A stretch of DNA of 64,000 nucleotides from Cinnamomum chago (Eukaryota; Streptophyta; Magnoliopsida; Laurales; Lauraceae), in assembly GCA_038049695.1 (NCBI GenBank), contig CP142459.1, forward strand, positions 65,278,001 to 65,342,000, in the 5' to 3' direction. Position numbers and translations under genes: made by a program. Positions 10,617 through 23,209 of the stretch are shown piece by piece. A model generated the notes under the pieces. It saw only the letters and a list, made by a program, of their open reading frames with translations. It did no database searches and was not told where the DNA came from. Positions within the stretch are counted from its first letter, which is position 1, and each line of letters begins with the position of its first letter.

Positions 10617-10835
10617 TTTTTTTGTTTTTTTCATCAAGGGTTTAACCCTTCCGGCTAAACTAATCCCTCCCGACCGGAGAGAAGTCCAATAAAACCCCTA
10701 TGACCCCTGGTGATAGTATAAATAGACTCAATATTCGATTCTTGAAAAGGAAAACGAGAAGTCGATACCAAGATCTCTAGCTCTGAAAGAGAGAGGAACC
10801 GTATTTTTAACCGCTCGGCCAATTTGTTGGGTTAA
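10617..10835 (-). mobile_element. tRNA-derived SINE (Leu/Ser-like head)
   Basis: On the minus strand an A box TGGCCGAGCGGTTAA occurs near 10808-10822, as in tRNA-Leu/Ser, and a B-box-like GGTATCGACTTC near 10761-10772. It ends in an A-rich tail (gatgaaaaaaacaaaaaa) near 10617-10632. A related copy is at about 31165-31330. Confidence 0.55.
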
Positions 10836-13230
10836 AAAGACTTACATATATATAGAGGTCCACTTGGGCTCATTTTTTTTTATTAATGCAACTCCTTTCA
10901 CACTCTTATCCTCTCATGATTTGAAATCATGAACAATTTTATATTTATTGAACCCTTACTTATGTAGAATTGGATTCTAAAAAATTGTCATTGTTAAAAA
11001 GATTATTAAACTTTTAAGTTGTTGGATAATCTGATGGACTAATTTGTTGCAGAGAGCTGCTAATGCCACATACCAATAAAAACCATAATCCCAATTTCTA
11101 AAAAGAAAAAAACCTATAAAGTCTAATAATTCAGATCATACTCTACTAAAATAAATTATATAAAATAGAGTCTTTCTAAACTAAATTAAATAATAATAAA
11201 AAGATACAAAAAAAGATGCCAAATACGTAGTGAATTTGGAGGTTCGTTGCTAAGATGTTAAGAAAGATTATGTCAGTTTTTCTTTAAATAAATGAAGTAA
11301 AACAACATTATAAACAATAGAAAGAAAAAGAATATATCGTAGATGGAGAGACTAGATTATATGAGGCTTTGGTACTTAAAATTGAAGTAAAAAAGTTTCA
11401 TAGCAGGGTGTTTGTGGCCTAGGTGAGGCGGGCTGTGCAATATCCGAGCCTGATCTATTTTTACCATTGCTCTAATCCCGGCCCTACCGTAACTCGCTCG
11501 GAACAAAAGTGCTTGGACGAAGCCCAATCTGCTTGAAAAACGGTTAGATCACCATTATAATATATTAAGTTAGGAGGTTGGCTTCAATTTTGACCGTGGT
11601 TATAATTTTAACCGACGGTTATGTAACTACTCATGTAACTATCCACTCATTTTTCCATCAAACCATCATGCATCAGTTGTTCCCATGTGGTAACTATACC
11701 CTCTTTCCTCCAATTTCTCTATTTCTATTTTATTCAACTTGCTCTATAGAAAGAGATAATTTTTTTAATATGTGATTATTTATTTTGCAATGCAGAGAGA
11801 TACCGTGCTGAGCACGGATTATTGGGCTGGTATATAATCTTAAATTGTTGTATATCAGTATCCTGACCAACTCAGTTAGTAGGTTCAAGAAGTTCCACAC
11901 GCACTCAGACCCACTTTATATAGAAGGCGGGGATTAGATTGAAATTGATAGTAGGTCCCACACTCCCACCAACTCTGCAAACTTTGTATCGTACCTTGTG
12001 ATTGAGGTATTTCATACTTATTTCGTATGACAAAATGGAATACATGAGCATTTATTAATTTGAATACGATATATCAAAATTTCAGTATCTCCAATCTAAA
12101 CACTTGTTCATCAAATGGACATTCTTGATGATAAAATAGCAGTCCCCCACGTTCTTAAAAATTACCACCTCAACAAAGCCCAACATTTGATTGGTCCCTA
12201 TGATTTCTGCGTCAATTTAATATATGGGTCAGGCTCGGATTAAGAGGTTGAAAGCCTGAAGTCTGGCCGTCACAAATGAGAGGCACTGTTTAAATAAAAA
12301 TAATATTTTTTAGTGGAAGGAAAGAGTTGAACATACATTATCTCACACACAAACAAGCCTCCCAATTAGGTGAGTTACAATTTAATTTTGAAAATGTCTT
12401 CCTTTTTATTTGTAAAATATAATAGACTCGGGCTCGTATTTAAAATATTATAGGAGGGCTATGCTCGGGCTAGGTACTTATGGCCTGAGTCGGGGTTGGG
12501 TTGGGCTTGGATATTGCCCAGTCCAGCCGCTGAACACTCCTAATTAAATGGATCAAGAACAAAGCCCGCCCCCTAGTTTTCACTTTAATAAAGTTTTTAA
12601 AATCTTAATGAGCATGGCATTTTAAGAGATGGGGGTTCAATTTCTCTAAGAATAGATTTATAACTACATTCTTTAAGATTACATAATCAAGTACATAATC
12701 GCTAAATGGCGAGAGAAATCCGTCATTACAATAATTAATGGGTTAACCAATCTTAGTTGGTGCTTTTGGTCTAGCTCAGCTTTACTTTAAAAACACACAT
12801 GCCTATATTAGGACCAAGCCCAATGTGGTCATAAGTGCCTCGCAAAAGCTTGGCCTGCTCGAAACATGATAGGCCCGTGCCTGATCATTTAGTCAATTGG
12901 GCCGGGCAGAGCCGAGTTGGATTTTGTCATTTGCTTGGGCTTTAAAAACACTCGAAGTCCCCATGAGCATTTCCAAACCATTGTTGTCAATTTCTTGCCT
13001 TTTCAGTTAAAATTGTCGATATATTTTGTTTCGATCAAGTGACCGAAATAAAATGTCATTTAAAACTTTTTATTTTAAATACCGGCCAATATCGACCGAA
13101 ATAGCTGAAAAGTACGATTTCGGCTGAAATGGTTTTTGAGGATATTTAAAAGAAAAAGAACTAAAGGGGGTTAAATGAAAAAAAGAAAAAGAAAACCACA
13201 TAAGTTCATTCCTTTTAATCGTTTTCCCTA
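10836..13230. other. Intergenic, AT-rich, possible decayed hAT-like elements
   Basis: No gene found. GGGC-rich islands near 11410-11530, 12225-12280, 12440-12541 and 12890-12960 resemble the ends of common plant non-autonomous transposons (TAGGAGTGTTCAGCGGCTGG on the minus strand at about 12525-12541), but I could not pair terminal repeats or target duplications. Confidence 0.3.
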
Positions 13231-13239
13231 GACTTGCCC

Positions 13240-13573
13240 ATTTCTCTTCTCGCTCTCCATCTCCCTCCTCTCCGTTGCCAGTCCAGCGAAGCCATCACCA
13301 CACTCGCCAACAGATCGCCACTCACCAGTCGCCGGTGCCACGCCCAGTCGGAGCCCAGGCCCCACCCACGCTTTCTCCGGTGCCAGGTACACAGTTTCTT
13401 CTTCTTCTTCCATTGTTTTTCCCCATTTTGTTTCTAAATCTGCTGCAACTGCTCTCTGTTTTTCTAAATCTTCTTCTTCCATTGATTGTTGTTTTTCTCT
13501 GTACTGTAGTGCAGAGTTATCGTTTTTCCCTTTTTTTTTCAGAAACTTTGATTCCAGGCTCAAGCTCCATTTT

Positions 13574-13615
<42 letters not shown>

Positions 13616-14225
13616 CTGTTCTACTTGTGTGGCTGTCCATCGTTTTATATATTTCCTCCATGAATGTTCTGTTCTGTACTAGTGTCATCTGTGACTCTAA
13701 ATAATGAATCAAGTGTGAGAAAATGATGTTATCTGTCAAGGCTGCTTTGTGGGTCATTCAAAATTACACTACAGGAAAATACCCTAAAAAGACAGACTCT
13801 CATGAAGAGGATGATAGGATCTGGGTTCATCAAAATTACTCCCTGAATGTAACTTTCTGTTTTGTCATCTGTCAGCTTGCTCTTTGAATGAAGTGAGGTG
13901 CCATGTCAATGTGTCTAAATACTAGGGTTTTTTTTTTCAAAAGCATTTAATTTCTGTGATTTCTGGAAATTCGGCCGAAAGTTTTCTTGGGTGATTTTGT
14001 ATTCTTACGAAAATGGAAACTGAATACTGCATTGCTGAAAATGGATACTAGGGCATATCTTCACGAACCCTAATTTGTTTTTGTTTTTTTTTTTTTCACT
14101 CTCCAAATTGAGCTAAGCCCATGTGCTATTTATCTGCAAAAACCTTACTACTATGTTTTGAAATTAATCTATTTTTTTTTCTGTAAGTTCAGCTCTCCAT
14201 TTCCATGGATCTCTGAATAAAAACT
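13240..14225 (+). promoter_or_regulatory. SF3A1 5' leader with intron and minimal upstream ORF
   Basis: A pyrimidine-rich leader exon probably ends at 13386 (CCAG|GTACAC). The intron runs to the acceptor ttcag at 14192. The second leader piece (14193-14225) carries a three-codon upstream ORF, ATG GAT CTC TGA, at 14205-14216, nine nucleotides before the SF3A1 start. The transcription start is not determined. The intron contains a (TA)n microsatellite. Confidence 0.5.
13577..13613. repeat. (TA)n microsatellite
   Basis: Uninterrupted TA dinucleotides, about 18 units, inside the proposed SF3A1 5' UTR intron. Confidence 0.9.
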
Positions 14226-16809
14226 ATGCCGGGCATACTGCCAATTCTAACCCTCCCGGCGCCTCCGGCCGATGGGGATCTTGGACCGCTACCTGCAGCT
14301 CAGTTGAGCGATGACCGATCAAATGAGAAGGATGTGGCTACGGAGCAAAATAGTGCTCCTGCTTCTGTCGCAACCCACACCAGAACAATTGGCATAATCC
14401 ACCCGCCACCCGACATCCGGTCAATTGTTGACAAAACTGCACAATTCGTTGCTAAGAACGGCCCTGAATTTGAGAAGCGTATCCTTGCGAATAACACAGG
14501 CAATGCCAAATTCAACTTCTTGAGTAGCTCAGACCCCTACCATGCTTATTACCAGCACCGTATCTCTGAGTTTCGCGCACAGCTCCAATCCACACCACAG
14601 CAAGACACTCAGTCTGAGCCTGCTGATTCTATTGGAGAGGCAGCTCCTGCCTCTGTTCCAGCTGCTGCTGGAGTCGAAGCAGCAAAACCTGATACAGTGT
14701 CTCAGTTTAAACCGGTGCAGAAGGTTCTCGAGCCGCCAGAGGCTGAGCAATACACTGTTCGCCTACCAGAAGGGATAATGGGTGAGGAACTGGATATTAT
14801 TAAGTTAACAGCACAGTTTGTTGCACGGAATGGGAAGTCATTTTTGACAGGTCTGACAAGTCGGGAGATCAACAATCCACAATTCCATTTCTTGAAGCCA
14901 ACTCACAGCATGTTCATGTTCTTCACCACGCTTGCGGATGCGTATTCGAAGGTTCTCATGCCTCCAAAGGGGCTGATGGAGAAGCTTAGGAAGAGTGTTG
15001 CTGATACGACTACAGTTCTTGAGCGGTGTTTGCATAGGCTGGAGTGGGAGCGATCACAGGAACAGGCAAGGCAGAAGGCAGAAGATGAGATTGAACAGGA
15101 ACGAATGCAAATGGCCATGATCGATTGGCATGATTTTGTGGTGGTGGAAATGATTGAATTTGCAGATGATGAAGATGAGGAGCTGCCGCAGCCGATGACC
15201 TTAGAGGAAGTTATAAAGAGAAGCAAGGTGTCGGCCATGGAAGAAGATGATGTAATTATTGAGCCTGGAAAGGAGGTAGAGATGGAAATGGATGAAGAAG
15301 AAGTCCAACTTGTTGAAGAAGGAATGAGAGCAGCTAGTCTGGAAGAGAATGAAGGTGAGAAGAAGAATGAGACAAAGGCTCCTGATGAACCAGAGCCACC
15401 AATGAGAATAGTGAAGAACTGGAAGAGACCCGAAGAGAGAATCCCTGCTGAAAGAGACTCGACAAAGTTTGTTGTTTCTCCCATCACCGGTGAGCTGATT
15501 CCAATCAATGAGATGGCAGAGCATATGCGTATTTCTCTCATAGATCCCAAGTACAAAGAACAAAAGGAGAGGATGATGGCTAAGATCCGTGAAACAACCC
15601 TTGCCCAGGATGATGAGATCTCAAGGAACATTGTGGGCCTTGCACGAACCCGTCCCGATATCTTTGGTACTACCGAGGAAGAGGTTTCCAATGCGGTTAA
15701 GGCAGAGATTGAGAAGAAGAAAGAGGAACAGCCAAAACAGGTCATATGGGATGGGCATACTGGAAGCATTGGGTGGACTGCTAACCAAGCCATGTCACAG
15801 AATCTAGCTGGGGAAGAGCAAACTGATTCTAGTAATAATGAGGCAAGGACTCTTCCGGGTCCTACCCCTCCTCCAAGACCTGGTGTGCCCAATGTTCGTC
15901 CTCTTCCTCCGCCACCTGGACTAGCATTGAATATGCCTCGGATGCCTATGAATGCAGTTCAATATTCTGCTCCAACCAGTAGTGGGCTTCTTGTAGCTCC
16001 TCCACCAAGACCTCCTGGTATCCATATGGTTTCAGTTATTAGGCCACCGCCGCCCCCTATGCCTATGCCTTCCACACAGCAACCACACATGATGAGGCCC
16101 CCATTACCTCCATCTATTTCTGTGAACCCTCGTAGCATTCCCCCACCTCCTCCACCGGGATCTCAGTTCACACCGTTGGCAGTTCCCCAGCCTTTCGTCC
16201 CGATGCCCATGCCACCACCTAATTTGTCCATGATCCCACCACCTCCGTTGCCCCAAGGTATGCCACCTCCGCCCCCACCTGAGGAAGCTCCACCACCACT
16301 GCCTGATGAGCCTGAGCCAAAGAGGCAGAGGGTTGATGATGCAAACCTTATTCCAGAAGACCAGTTCTTGGCTCAACATCCGGTATGGAGTTCATTTTTG
16401 CATTTACTTTTGTGGTTTTTGTGCTCACATTTATAGTCTACTGTATGGCTCACCTCTAATCTGCTGATTCATTTATTTGATGATGTTATGTACATTAGTT
16501 GATCCCTTCTCATCCTTATATTTTATGCTTGCATTGCAGGGATCTGTTCGAATTAGTGTCTCTGTTCCGAATGTTGATGAAGGAAACCTGAAAGGGCAGA
16601 TTCTGGAGATCACTATACAATCTTTATCCGAAACTGTTGGAAGCCTCAAAGAAAAAATAGCAGGGGAGGTTCAACTTCCTGCAAACAAACAGAAGCTGAG
16701 TGGCCGGGCTGGTTTTCTTAAGGACAATCTATCTCTTGCTTATTACAACATCGGACCAGGGGAAACACTTACCCTTGCTTTAAGGGAACGTGGTGGGAGA
16801 AAGAGATGA
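14226..16809 (+). CDS. SF3A1: Splicing factor 3A subunit 1 (SF3a120/PRP21)
   Basis: A component of the U2 snRNP SF3a complex needed for branch-site recognition; nuclear. Coding exons are 14226-16382 and 16540-16809, joined by a GT-AG intron on a codon boundary (...AQHP|GSVR...). The product is about 808 residues, close to the usual plant size. Domains in order: SURP1 (about 57-118, with IVDKTAQFVAKNGPEFEKRI), SURP2 (about 180-245, with IIKLTAQFVARNG), a PRP21-like middle region (about 250-500, with SPITGELIPINEMAEHMRI), a proline/methionine-rich linker (about 550-690), and a C-terminal ubiquitin-like domain (about 720-808) ending LALRERGGRKR, the conserved stem-loop-binding tail. Nearly all of the protein is in one exon. 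Intron retention would replace the ubiquitin-like domain with 17 residues and a stop at 16436. No lesions seen. Confidence 0.97.
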
Positions 16810-18357
16810 ACTATCATTAGATCAGGTATTCAAGGTTTACAAACATTTTAGCTAGATGTTATGTCACTGGCTGGTAAACTTTACTCAAGTTAAAATGTCA
16901 TACAGTTTTAGAAGTTGAATTGGGTTTCTTTTTCATGTATAAAGGAAAGCCCATTTGATGCATGGGAATACCTGCCGACCAAATGAAATCCTCAAATTTT
17001 CCCTATAGAATTAAGCTTATATTCACTTATCTTAAAAGGTTTTATGAAGAAAAGCTTAGTTGATTCACATTTTGAATTTAAAAATAAGAGAGTAAATATT
17101 AAGGGCCATTTTTAATCGGCGTTGATTTGCTAGGAATTTTAAGCAAGCCTTCTACCAAAGAGGCAAAATGTGAAGGATTCAAGGTTGTGATCCACAAGGG
17201 ACCATTGGTCAATCTTTCATTTTTATTGCCAAAAAAGTAGACTTTCATTTAGTGAACCTTAGTGCAAGAGGCCTGTTTGTTAGTAGTTACTATACCCCAT
17301 CTTTATTTATCTCAAGTGAAAGTATGTTGCAGATGGATTTTATCACCATTGACCCCCCCATATTACTATCCGAGGTTGGGCCGAAATACACCTAACGAGA
17401 TGTTGAACTAACTATTAATGCATTATCCTAACAGATGCAAAGCATGATTGATACTCTTTCACTGGTAGCATGTACATCCATCCAGCAATAAGTCACATAT
17501 GTCGACGATACTTGAGTGACAGTAAGTAGGTAGGGACTTGATCTTACCAATTATACATCTACAAATTGAGTTTTATATCTGATTAGTGAAGGTGTTACAG
17601 TTTTATGTCCCTTATGGATCATGGGACCATGGTTTTACTTGGGGGCGACTTGGCCCCTCATGGCCTTTTAAAAACATTAAAAAATATGGTAAAAGTCTAG
17701 AAAGTTGGAAAAAAAAAAAATTTCCTATAAATATAGTGATGCGAAATGGGGGTTGATGTGGGTGAGTAGGAGAAAGTGGAGGGATTGCTCCCATCGCTGT
17801 CTAAACATGCCTTTAGGTTGTGCATTTCAACTTTTTGCTTTTCAAACTTCTCACAAATAAAAGACAATAAGATAGAGTTAGAAAATTAGTAGTTATAGAA
17901 TCAAGTATGTGTATGCTTGAAGGACAAAAATGTACTACATGAAAGTTCCCATTCGTATTTGATGTTCCATAACTTGAATACTTGCTCATACCATATGTAT
18001 AAGGGTACTCCTGAATTATTTTGCATTCAAGCAGAGTACCAAAATTCAACATCTTAAAATGTCTGATTAGAGTACATGTTAATATGACAATGATGTTAAA
18101 CTTTATGATAGAGAGAGAAGAACCCTACAATGCCTGTAGAGATGAAAAGAATAGTTATCAATTTGTTATATTGATATAACAAGGTGTATCATTGGAAATA
18201 GTGTATCACCGGAAAGAGTTAGCCTTCTCTAATGCATGCAGGGCCTTAGTTTGTTGCTTTTTGGGTTCTAGCTTTCATGTGTTTTCCTGCTTTCTTGTCT
18301 TTTACTGTCAGTACTCATTTGTTGTACTGTTCGTTATTTTTCAATGAAAGTAACCAT
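16810..18357. other. SF3A1 3' flank and intergenic
   Basis: The 3' UTR of SF3A1 passes into AT-rich intergenic DNA. Only chance ORFs were seen. Confidence 0.4.
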
Positions 18358-18731
18358 TACCGGTCCTGTAAGGATGATCCTTACAGGCTTAGGTGCGGAC
18401 CACATAGTGGGGCCCACTATGAGACCCCACTGGTAATGGGACTGAGGGGGATTGAATGATCCAAGTGGGGCCAACCTACATATCAAATTGGAAGTCAATC
18501 TAATATCTCTAATCTCTTCATCCATGGTCCACAACTTTAACAGCTTTATATAAAACAAGAAAAATTGACCCTCAATCCAACGGTCTAGTTCATCCAAATC
18601 CATGGACTTTCATGGGATTCGGTGCCTGTAAGGGGATTGTGAATATGTGATCAATTTGGATGGGTCATAAGGTGGGCCCTAGTAGGTGTTTCGAATTGTG
18701 CGGACCATAAGGACCGTCCTTGTAGGACCAG
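18358..18731. mobile_element. MITE with about 45-bp terminal inverted repeats
   Basis: The left end (ACCGGTCCTGTAAGGATGAT...) matches the inverted right end (AACTGGTCCTACAAGGACGG...), both running into GGTCCGCAC or GTGCGGACC. The left repeat itself contains a 23-bp palindrome, CCTGTAAGGAT-G-ATCCTTACAGG, at 18365-18387. Internal phrases (gtgggccca, tccatggtccacaactttaa, attgaccctcaatcca) recur in the elements near 37.3 kb and 55.2 kb. No clear target-site duplication and no transposase. Confidence 0.6.
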
Positions 18732-19801
18732 TTCCCATATATATATATATAGAAACGTGTAGACACCAAACTAAATTCAGTACATTGACAAACAAAGACC
18801 CATTACTTAGAAATCTGCATTCCCCACTTTTAGGTAGAGAAAATATCCGCTATGACAAAGGTAAGTCATAGACACTCCAGCGAAACTAAAACTAAATTCA
18901 ATGGAGCTGCAACAAAAAGATATTAACTAGAAATTATTTCTTCTTATTAAAGAATATCTACCCTTCGGCCACATTTCAACATGGTTGACTGTGCAGCAAA
19001 ACTTTCACTTCGTACTTCACTCCGTAACCTTTGGATGGGCAAAATCATCATTGTCAATCTCATGCAGCATGACTAAGATAGTATGAGGAGAGCAGCATGC
19101 ATTTTGTCAGATAGATGTATTTTCACTGTGTACCAAAGTGCTCTCTAAGGATGGCAACACGAAGGCTGCTTTTTCCAGCATGCCTTTTGTAGAGGAAAAT
19201 ACCATGGAGAAAGTGTATCAAGTTTCCAACTCATTTTCACTTTCTTTCATTGGGAGTTGGTAGCCCTTTTGGTTTGAATTTTTGCAGTTCCACAGATTTG
19301 TGGGTTTGACATAGCTTAGGGTTATTTGGCGTTTCTTACTTGGGTTTTTGTGCTCTTGGCCTTTGGAATCCCCGCATGATGCCTTCATGCCTTCATTATA
19401 TCTCCAAGAAGAAGAAAATGATATTTGCAAAGGCTTCTACTGGAGGAACCTTTACTTTCTCTCACACACTCATTCCCTCTCTGAGTTTATTTGATTCCTT
19501 TTCTTCCCCCTGTTGTGTGTCATTGCACAAATGTGCCTTAAAAAATGCTGGCATGTATTGACATGCGTGATTAATTTCGTAACGTGTCATTTGCATTTTA
19601 TCATTTAGATGGTTGTAGGAGAATACAGTAAGTTTTTTCAGTAAGTCTTGAAGCTTGCATACAATAGTTGGGAATTTTGTTAGGGGTTCAGATTCTTGGA
19701 GCTGCATATGCTAACATGTATGATTAATTTGTTAGGGTTCATTTGGAAACTATTGCCTATCATGCTTATGGACGTATGAAAATATTGTTCATTAGTTTCT
19801 T

Positions 19802-19805
<4 letters not shown>

Positions 19806-19845
<40 letters not shown>
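19806..19845. repeat. (AT)n microsatellite
   Basis: About 20 uninterrupted AT units. Confidence 0.9.
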
Positions 19846-19847
<2 letters not shown>

Positions 19848-20708
19848 CTGAGCAAGTAATAAGCATAAACTAAGCAAGTACTCAAACCTTCTGGTCGCGA
19901 CTTGTTTCGAGATAAAATAAGCATACGAGATTGATACATGGACTACTCAGTTTCCAATTTACTATTCTCTGCTGCTAGCAGGTGTTAATTTTCCGGGATC
20001 TCTCAATTCTGTTAAAATAACATTTTCACTAGCAGTTCCTCTTGCAGTAGTGTTTGCTTCACTCTTTACTACTGGGAACAACATGATGGGAAAAAGAGAA
20101 TAAATTGCCTGAGTCTTGATTCTGAGGGTGCATTTCTCATGTTTCCATTATCATGATGTCAATATATTGGTTTCTGATAAATTTTGTAATCCATATGTAT
20201 AAGTGAGATATAAAAAATCGATTTTGAAAACGTGAGTCTTGTTCCCCAAATTTATGTAATTTCACTTTGCCATCATGAATCATGGTAAAGTAGGGCAATT
20301 TTTAAATATATACTTGTTATCACTTTTGCCGTAAAATTGTATCATTCAGATGATTTTTTGAGCTGTTTCACTTTCTTAGCACAGCTACCTAGCTACTTTT
20401 AAACTGATGGGAATGGAACCTGCTGCAGATATGGTATTTTCACACATAATCATCATCATCATCATAGACATATGCTGGAGTCCCACTCTGAGCAAGTCAG
20501 CAGTTGCCTTCTATTTTCATATGGACTACCGAATTATGCTTCTGTTGTGTTTTAGTTGATTCTTAAGTTTGAGATTCCTTAAAAGGTTTAAACAGATTCC
20601 TTGAATGTTATTCGAGTTTTATTTATGTCTGTAGTTTCATTAGCAGTTTTTTATGTACATGCAGGCTTTGCTTGTGATGATCAGACTGGTTCAAATGCAG
20701 AAGGCGAC

Positions 20709-20872
20709 GTACCTTGTGCCAAGGAAAGATCCGCAGTGCTTCAAATCTGCAGCTCATTTTGCAGGGCCAACTGCAGCTGGATGGATGCTTGTACCTTGTG
20801 CTAATGGAAGATCGGCAGTGCTTCAAATCTGCAGCTCATTTTGCGGGGCCAACTGCAGTGGGATGGATGCTT
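20709..20872 (+). repeat. 82-bp tandem duplication, two copies
   Basis: Units 20709-20790 and 20791-20872 differ at few positions; both begin gtaccttgtgc and end tggatggatgctt. The period is not a multiple of three, so any ORF through it changes frame between copies. One frame reads cysteine-rich (ICSSFC...NC), but neither frame has a recognisable protein. It may be a remnant of an exon. Confidence 0.85.
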
Positions 20873-21174
20873 CATGCAGGCTTTAGTATTCTAGTCTTAT
20901 ATTCCTCTTTAACTTTCAGAGCATGCCCATCATTTATGTTGGGAAGCTAGAGCTCTAAACCAGATATTTGATGATTTCTTAGAACTTTAATGTAATAGTG
21001 GTTTAGCTTTTTGCTGGTTTTACATGCATGATAATATGTAATCAAGCTTCTTTTGGATGCCAGCATTTTCTTTGCTCCCCCAGAAAACTCTTGTTGAACC
21101 AGCTGATTTCATTTCAAATGAATTGTTGTTACTATGGTAATGGTTGATCCGAGCACCCAGAACTCCTTAAAATT

Positions 21175-21440
21175 CATGTCATAAGTAGTAAAAAATGAAG
21201 ATACAAGGTGAATTTACAAAAATGACCATCAATTTACCTCTCCTTTAATGGATGGTGAATCAGAGAAAGATGGGGAAGGAACACCCGGCCATCACCCTAG
21301 TAATTCAAATCTCATAGAAGTCGAGGTCCAATTTATATCAGTTACCTCTCTTTATGTCATGCATACTTCACCTCTTTAATAATTCTTCGTTGAAGCTCAT
21401 TTTATCATGAATTCTTTTATTCTAATGCAAACAAATAGCT
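21175..21440. mobile_element. Tourist-like MITE relic
   Basis: It shares internal phrases (aaaatgaagat, ccatcaccctagtaattcaaat, acctctttaataattc) and the end word atgcaaacaaat with the family whose best copy is at 2624-3103. Ends are eroded. Confidence 0.4.
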
Positions 21441-21606
21441 GAGCTGGGCTTGACAGGAATTAGTTGAAGGTTCATTAGAAACCTAAAATGAAACTTGAGC
21501 TTGGCCTGAGAATGGATGAAGTTTTAGTGTGACTCTAAGTTCTGGTTTTTTTTTTTTTACCATATATGTATGCATCAAAATGTAATGTATATTTATATTT
21601 TGTACC

Positions 21607-21631
21607 ATATATATATATATATATATATATG
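21607..21631. repeat. (AT)n microsatellite
   Basis: Short run of about 12 AT units. Confidence 0.85.
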
Positions 21632-22054
21632 AGTAATGCTTTGTACAAGCTTCTTTTACTGTCTGGTGGTACAAGCCACCTCATGACGCCAACCATTGGT
21701 CCATCTGAGCGAACCATCCAAATCCACGTGTCCTGTTTAGACGAGTCCCACTGGGTTTAGATTGATTTGAATAGATTGAACTTTGGTTAGGTTATACATA
21801 TATTAATTATATTGCAATAGGAGCATTTTCCTTTTGGCCACTAGGTACCATGGAGGTTCGCACAAAACTATAAAATGCCCCTTGCGGAACCCATTTATCA
21901 TCTATCCAACCCCTTCACAATACGTACCTTTCCTATAATGAACTGGTAATCATATAAACTAGCAAAATGCCCCCTGTTTAGCACGGGCATTAAAAGTCAT
22001 ATAGAGAGAATAACATTTAATTTTATGACATAAATCAAATCAAATTAAACCAAG

Positions 22055-22200
22055 CATTTTCCCAATAGGTGGGGTCGGCTATATGGATTTGACGACGCCA
22101 ATCAAATCTGTTTAGGGCCATGTCCTCCGTTAGATCCATGTAGGCAAGGTCATGTTTAATAGTTTCTTTCCAACTTCTCTTGAGTCTCCCTCTCCCACTC
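22055..22200 (-). mobile_element. Fragment resembling the 3' end of plant RTE-type LINEs
   Basis: The sequence around aggtggggtcggctatatgg (22067-22086), with gatttgacgacgccaatcaaatc and gagtctccctctccc, matches my memory of a short segment repeated across plant genomes near RTE LINE 3' ends. There is no reverse transcriptase here. Identification is by recall only. Confidence 0.4.
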
Positions 22201-23209
22201 CTGGCAATCTCATTTAATTTTATAATATAAATATAAATTTTAATTTTAACTTCATATATTTATATTTTATAAAATATAAAATAGAAGTGTTAATTTCTCA
22301 CACAAATTTATAGGTTTCTTAAAAATTACATAATAAAATTTCAAATAATTAATAAATATAGAAATTTAAAATCTTTAGTAGAAACATGAAATATTGAGAT
22401 GGGTGAAATTATAAGAAATTTAAAAATATGAGATTTTCCAATTAAAGACAGGTTTGGTAGTGAGTTAGTTGAGGTAAGTCAACCAAAAGAAAATAATATA
22501 TTTATTTTCATTATCACATATAGGTGCCGTGAATAATGATTTATGTCGGAAATTGAAATTAAGATTCGTATAAGGAAACTAAAATCACAAAAAAGGAGTA
22601 AAAAATATGCAAATAACTTAGTTTCTTGTAGAGAAGAGAAGACCCAATGAATCTTGCGGCCATTCACATGGAGAAAAGAAAAGAAAAATGCCACATAGAA
22701 AAGAGGCTCGTTGTGAGAAGACACTGAATGGAGAAGGTCACAACTCATTTTCTCAATTACTCATTTTAGTTACAAAAAAAAGGGCTCCATATATGCCAAT
22801 TTCAGTTACAAATCTCCATAACAGTTTTAAGAGTTAATAATAGGCACAGGTGAAAATTAAGAGGAATATAAAGAGGCATTAAAGATGGTCAAATTAGTAT
22901 CAAAATAGTCAAAATAAAATTAAAATGAAGCGGCTGATTTCTCAGATGGAATCAGTTCGCTTCATATATTATAATTGGACACTCATCCGACCTATATTTT
23001 GTAGTTGGATATAACGTCAAACAATGGGCTTTAATGCTGGTTTATACATGCATGTTATCCGTTTTTTATGGCGCGTTTCTGCAATGAGAAATTTTCGCCA
23101 TAGAAGTAAATTTTCATGGCTTTTCAGGTAGTCCATTGTTCTATTGTTTGGTGCTATACATTTTCCTTAAGAAAAGGAAGGGAAAAGAATTGATTTTACT
23201 CAATAGAAC

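Noticed and set aside
13228..13682. Open frames of 67-135 codons on both strands around 13.2-13.7 kb
   Set aside because: They run through the CT-rich leader and the (TA)n microsatellite of the SF3A1 5' region; low complexity and no family resemblance.
14903..15892. Long minus-strand open frame (329 codons) opposite SF3A1
   Set aside because: It is the antisense shadow of the conserved SF3A1 coding exon: serine-rich from reversed acidic codons, with no recognisable protein.
20601..20804. Cysteine-rich secreted peptide starting near 20601
   Set aside because: The track start is not an ATG context with a leader, the frame spans an 82-bp tandem repeat that shifts frame, and it reads across an acceptor-like site.
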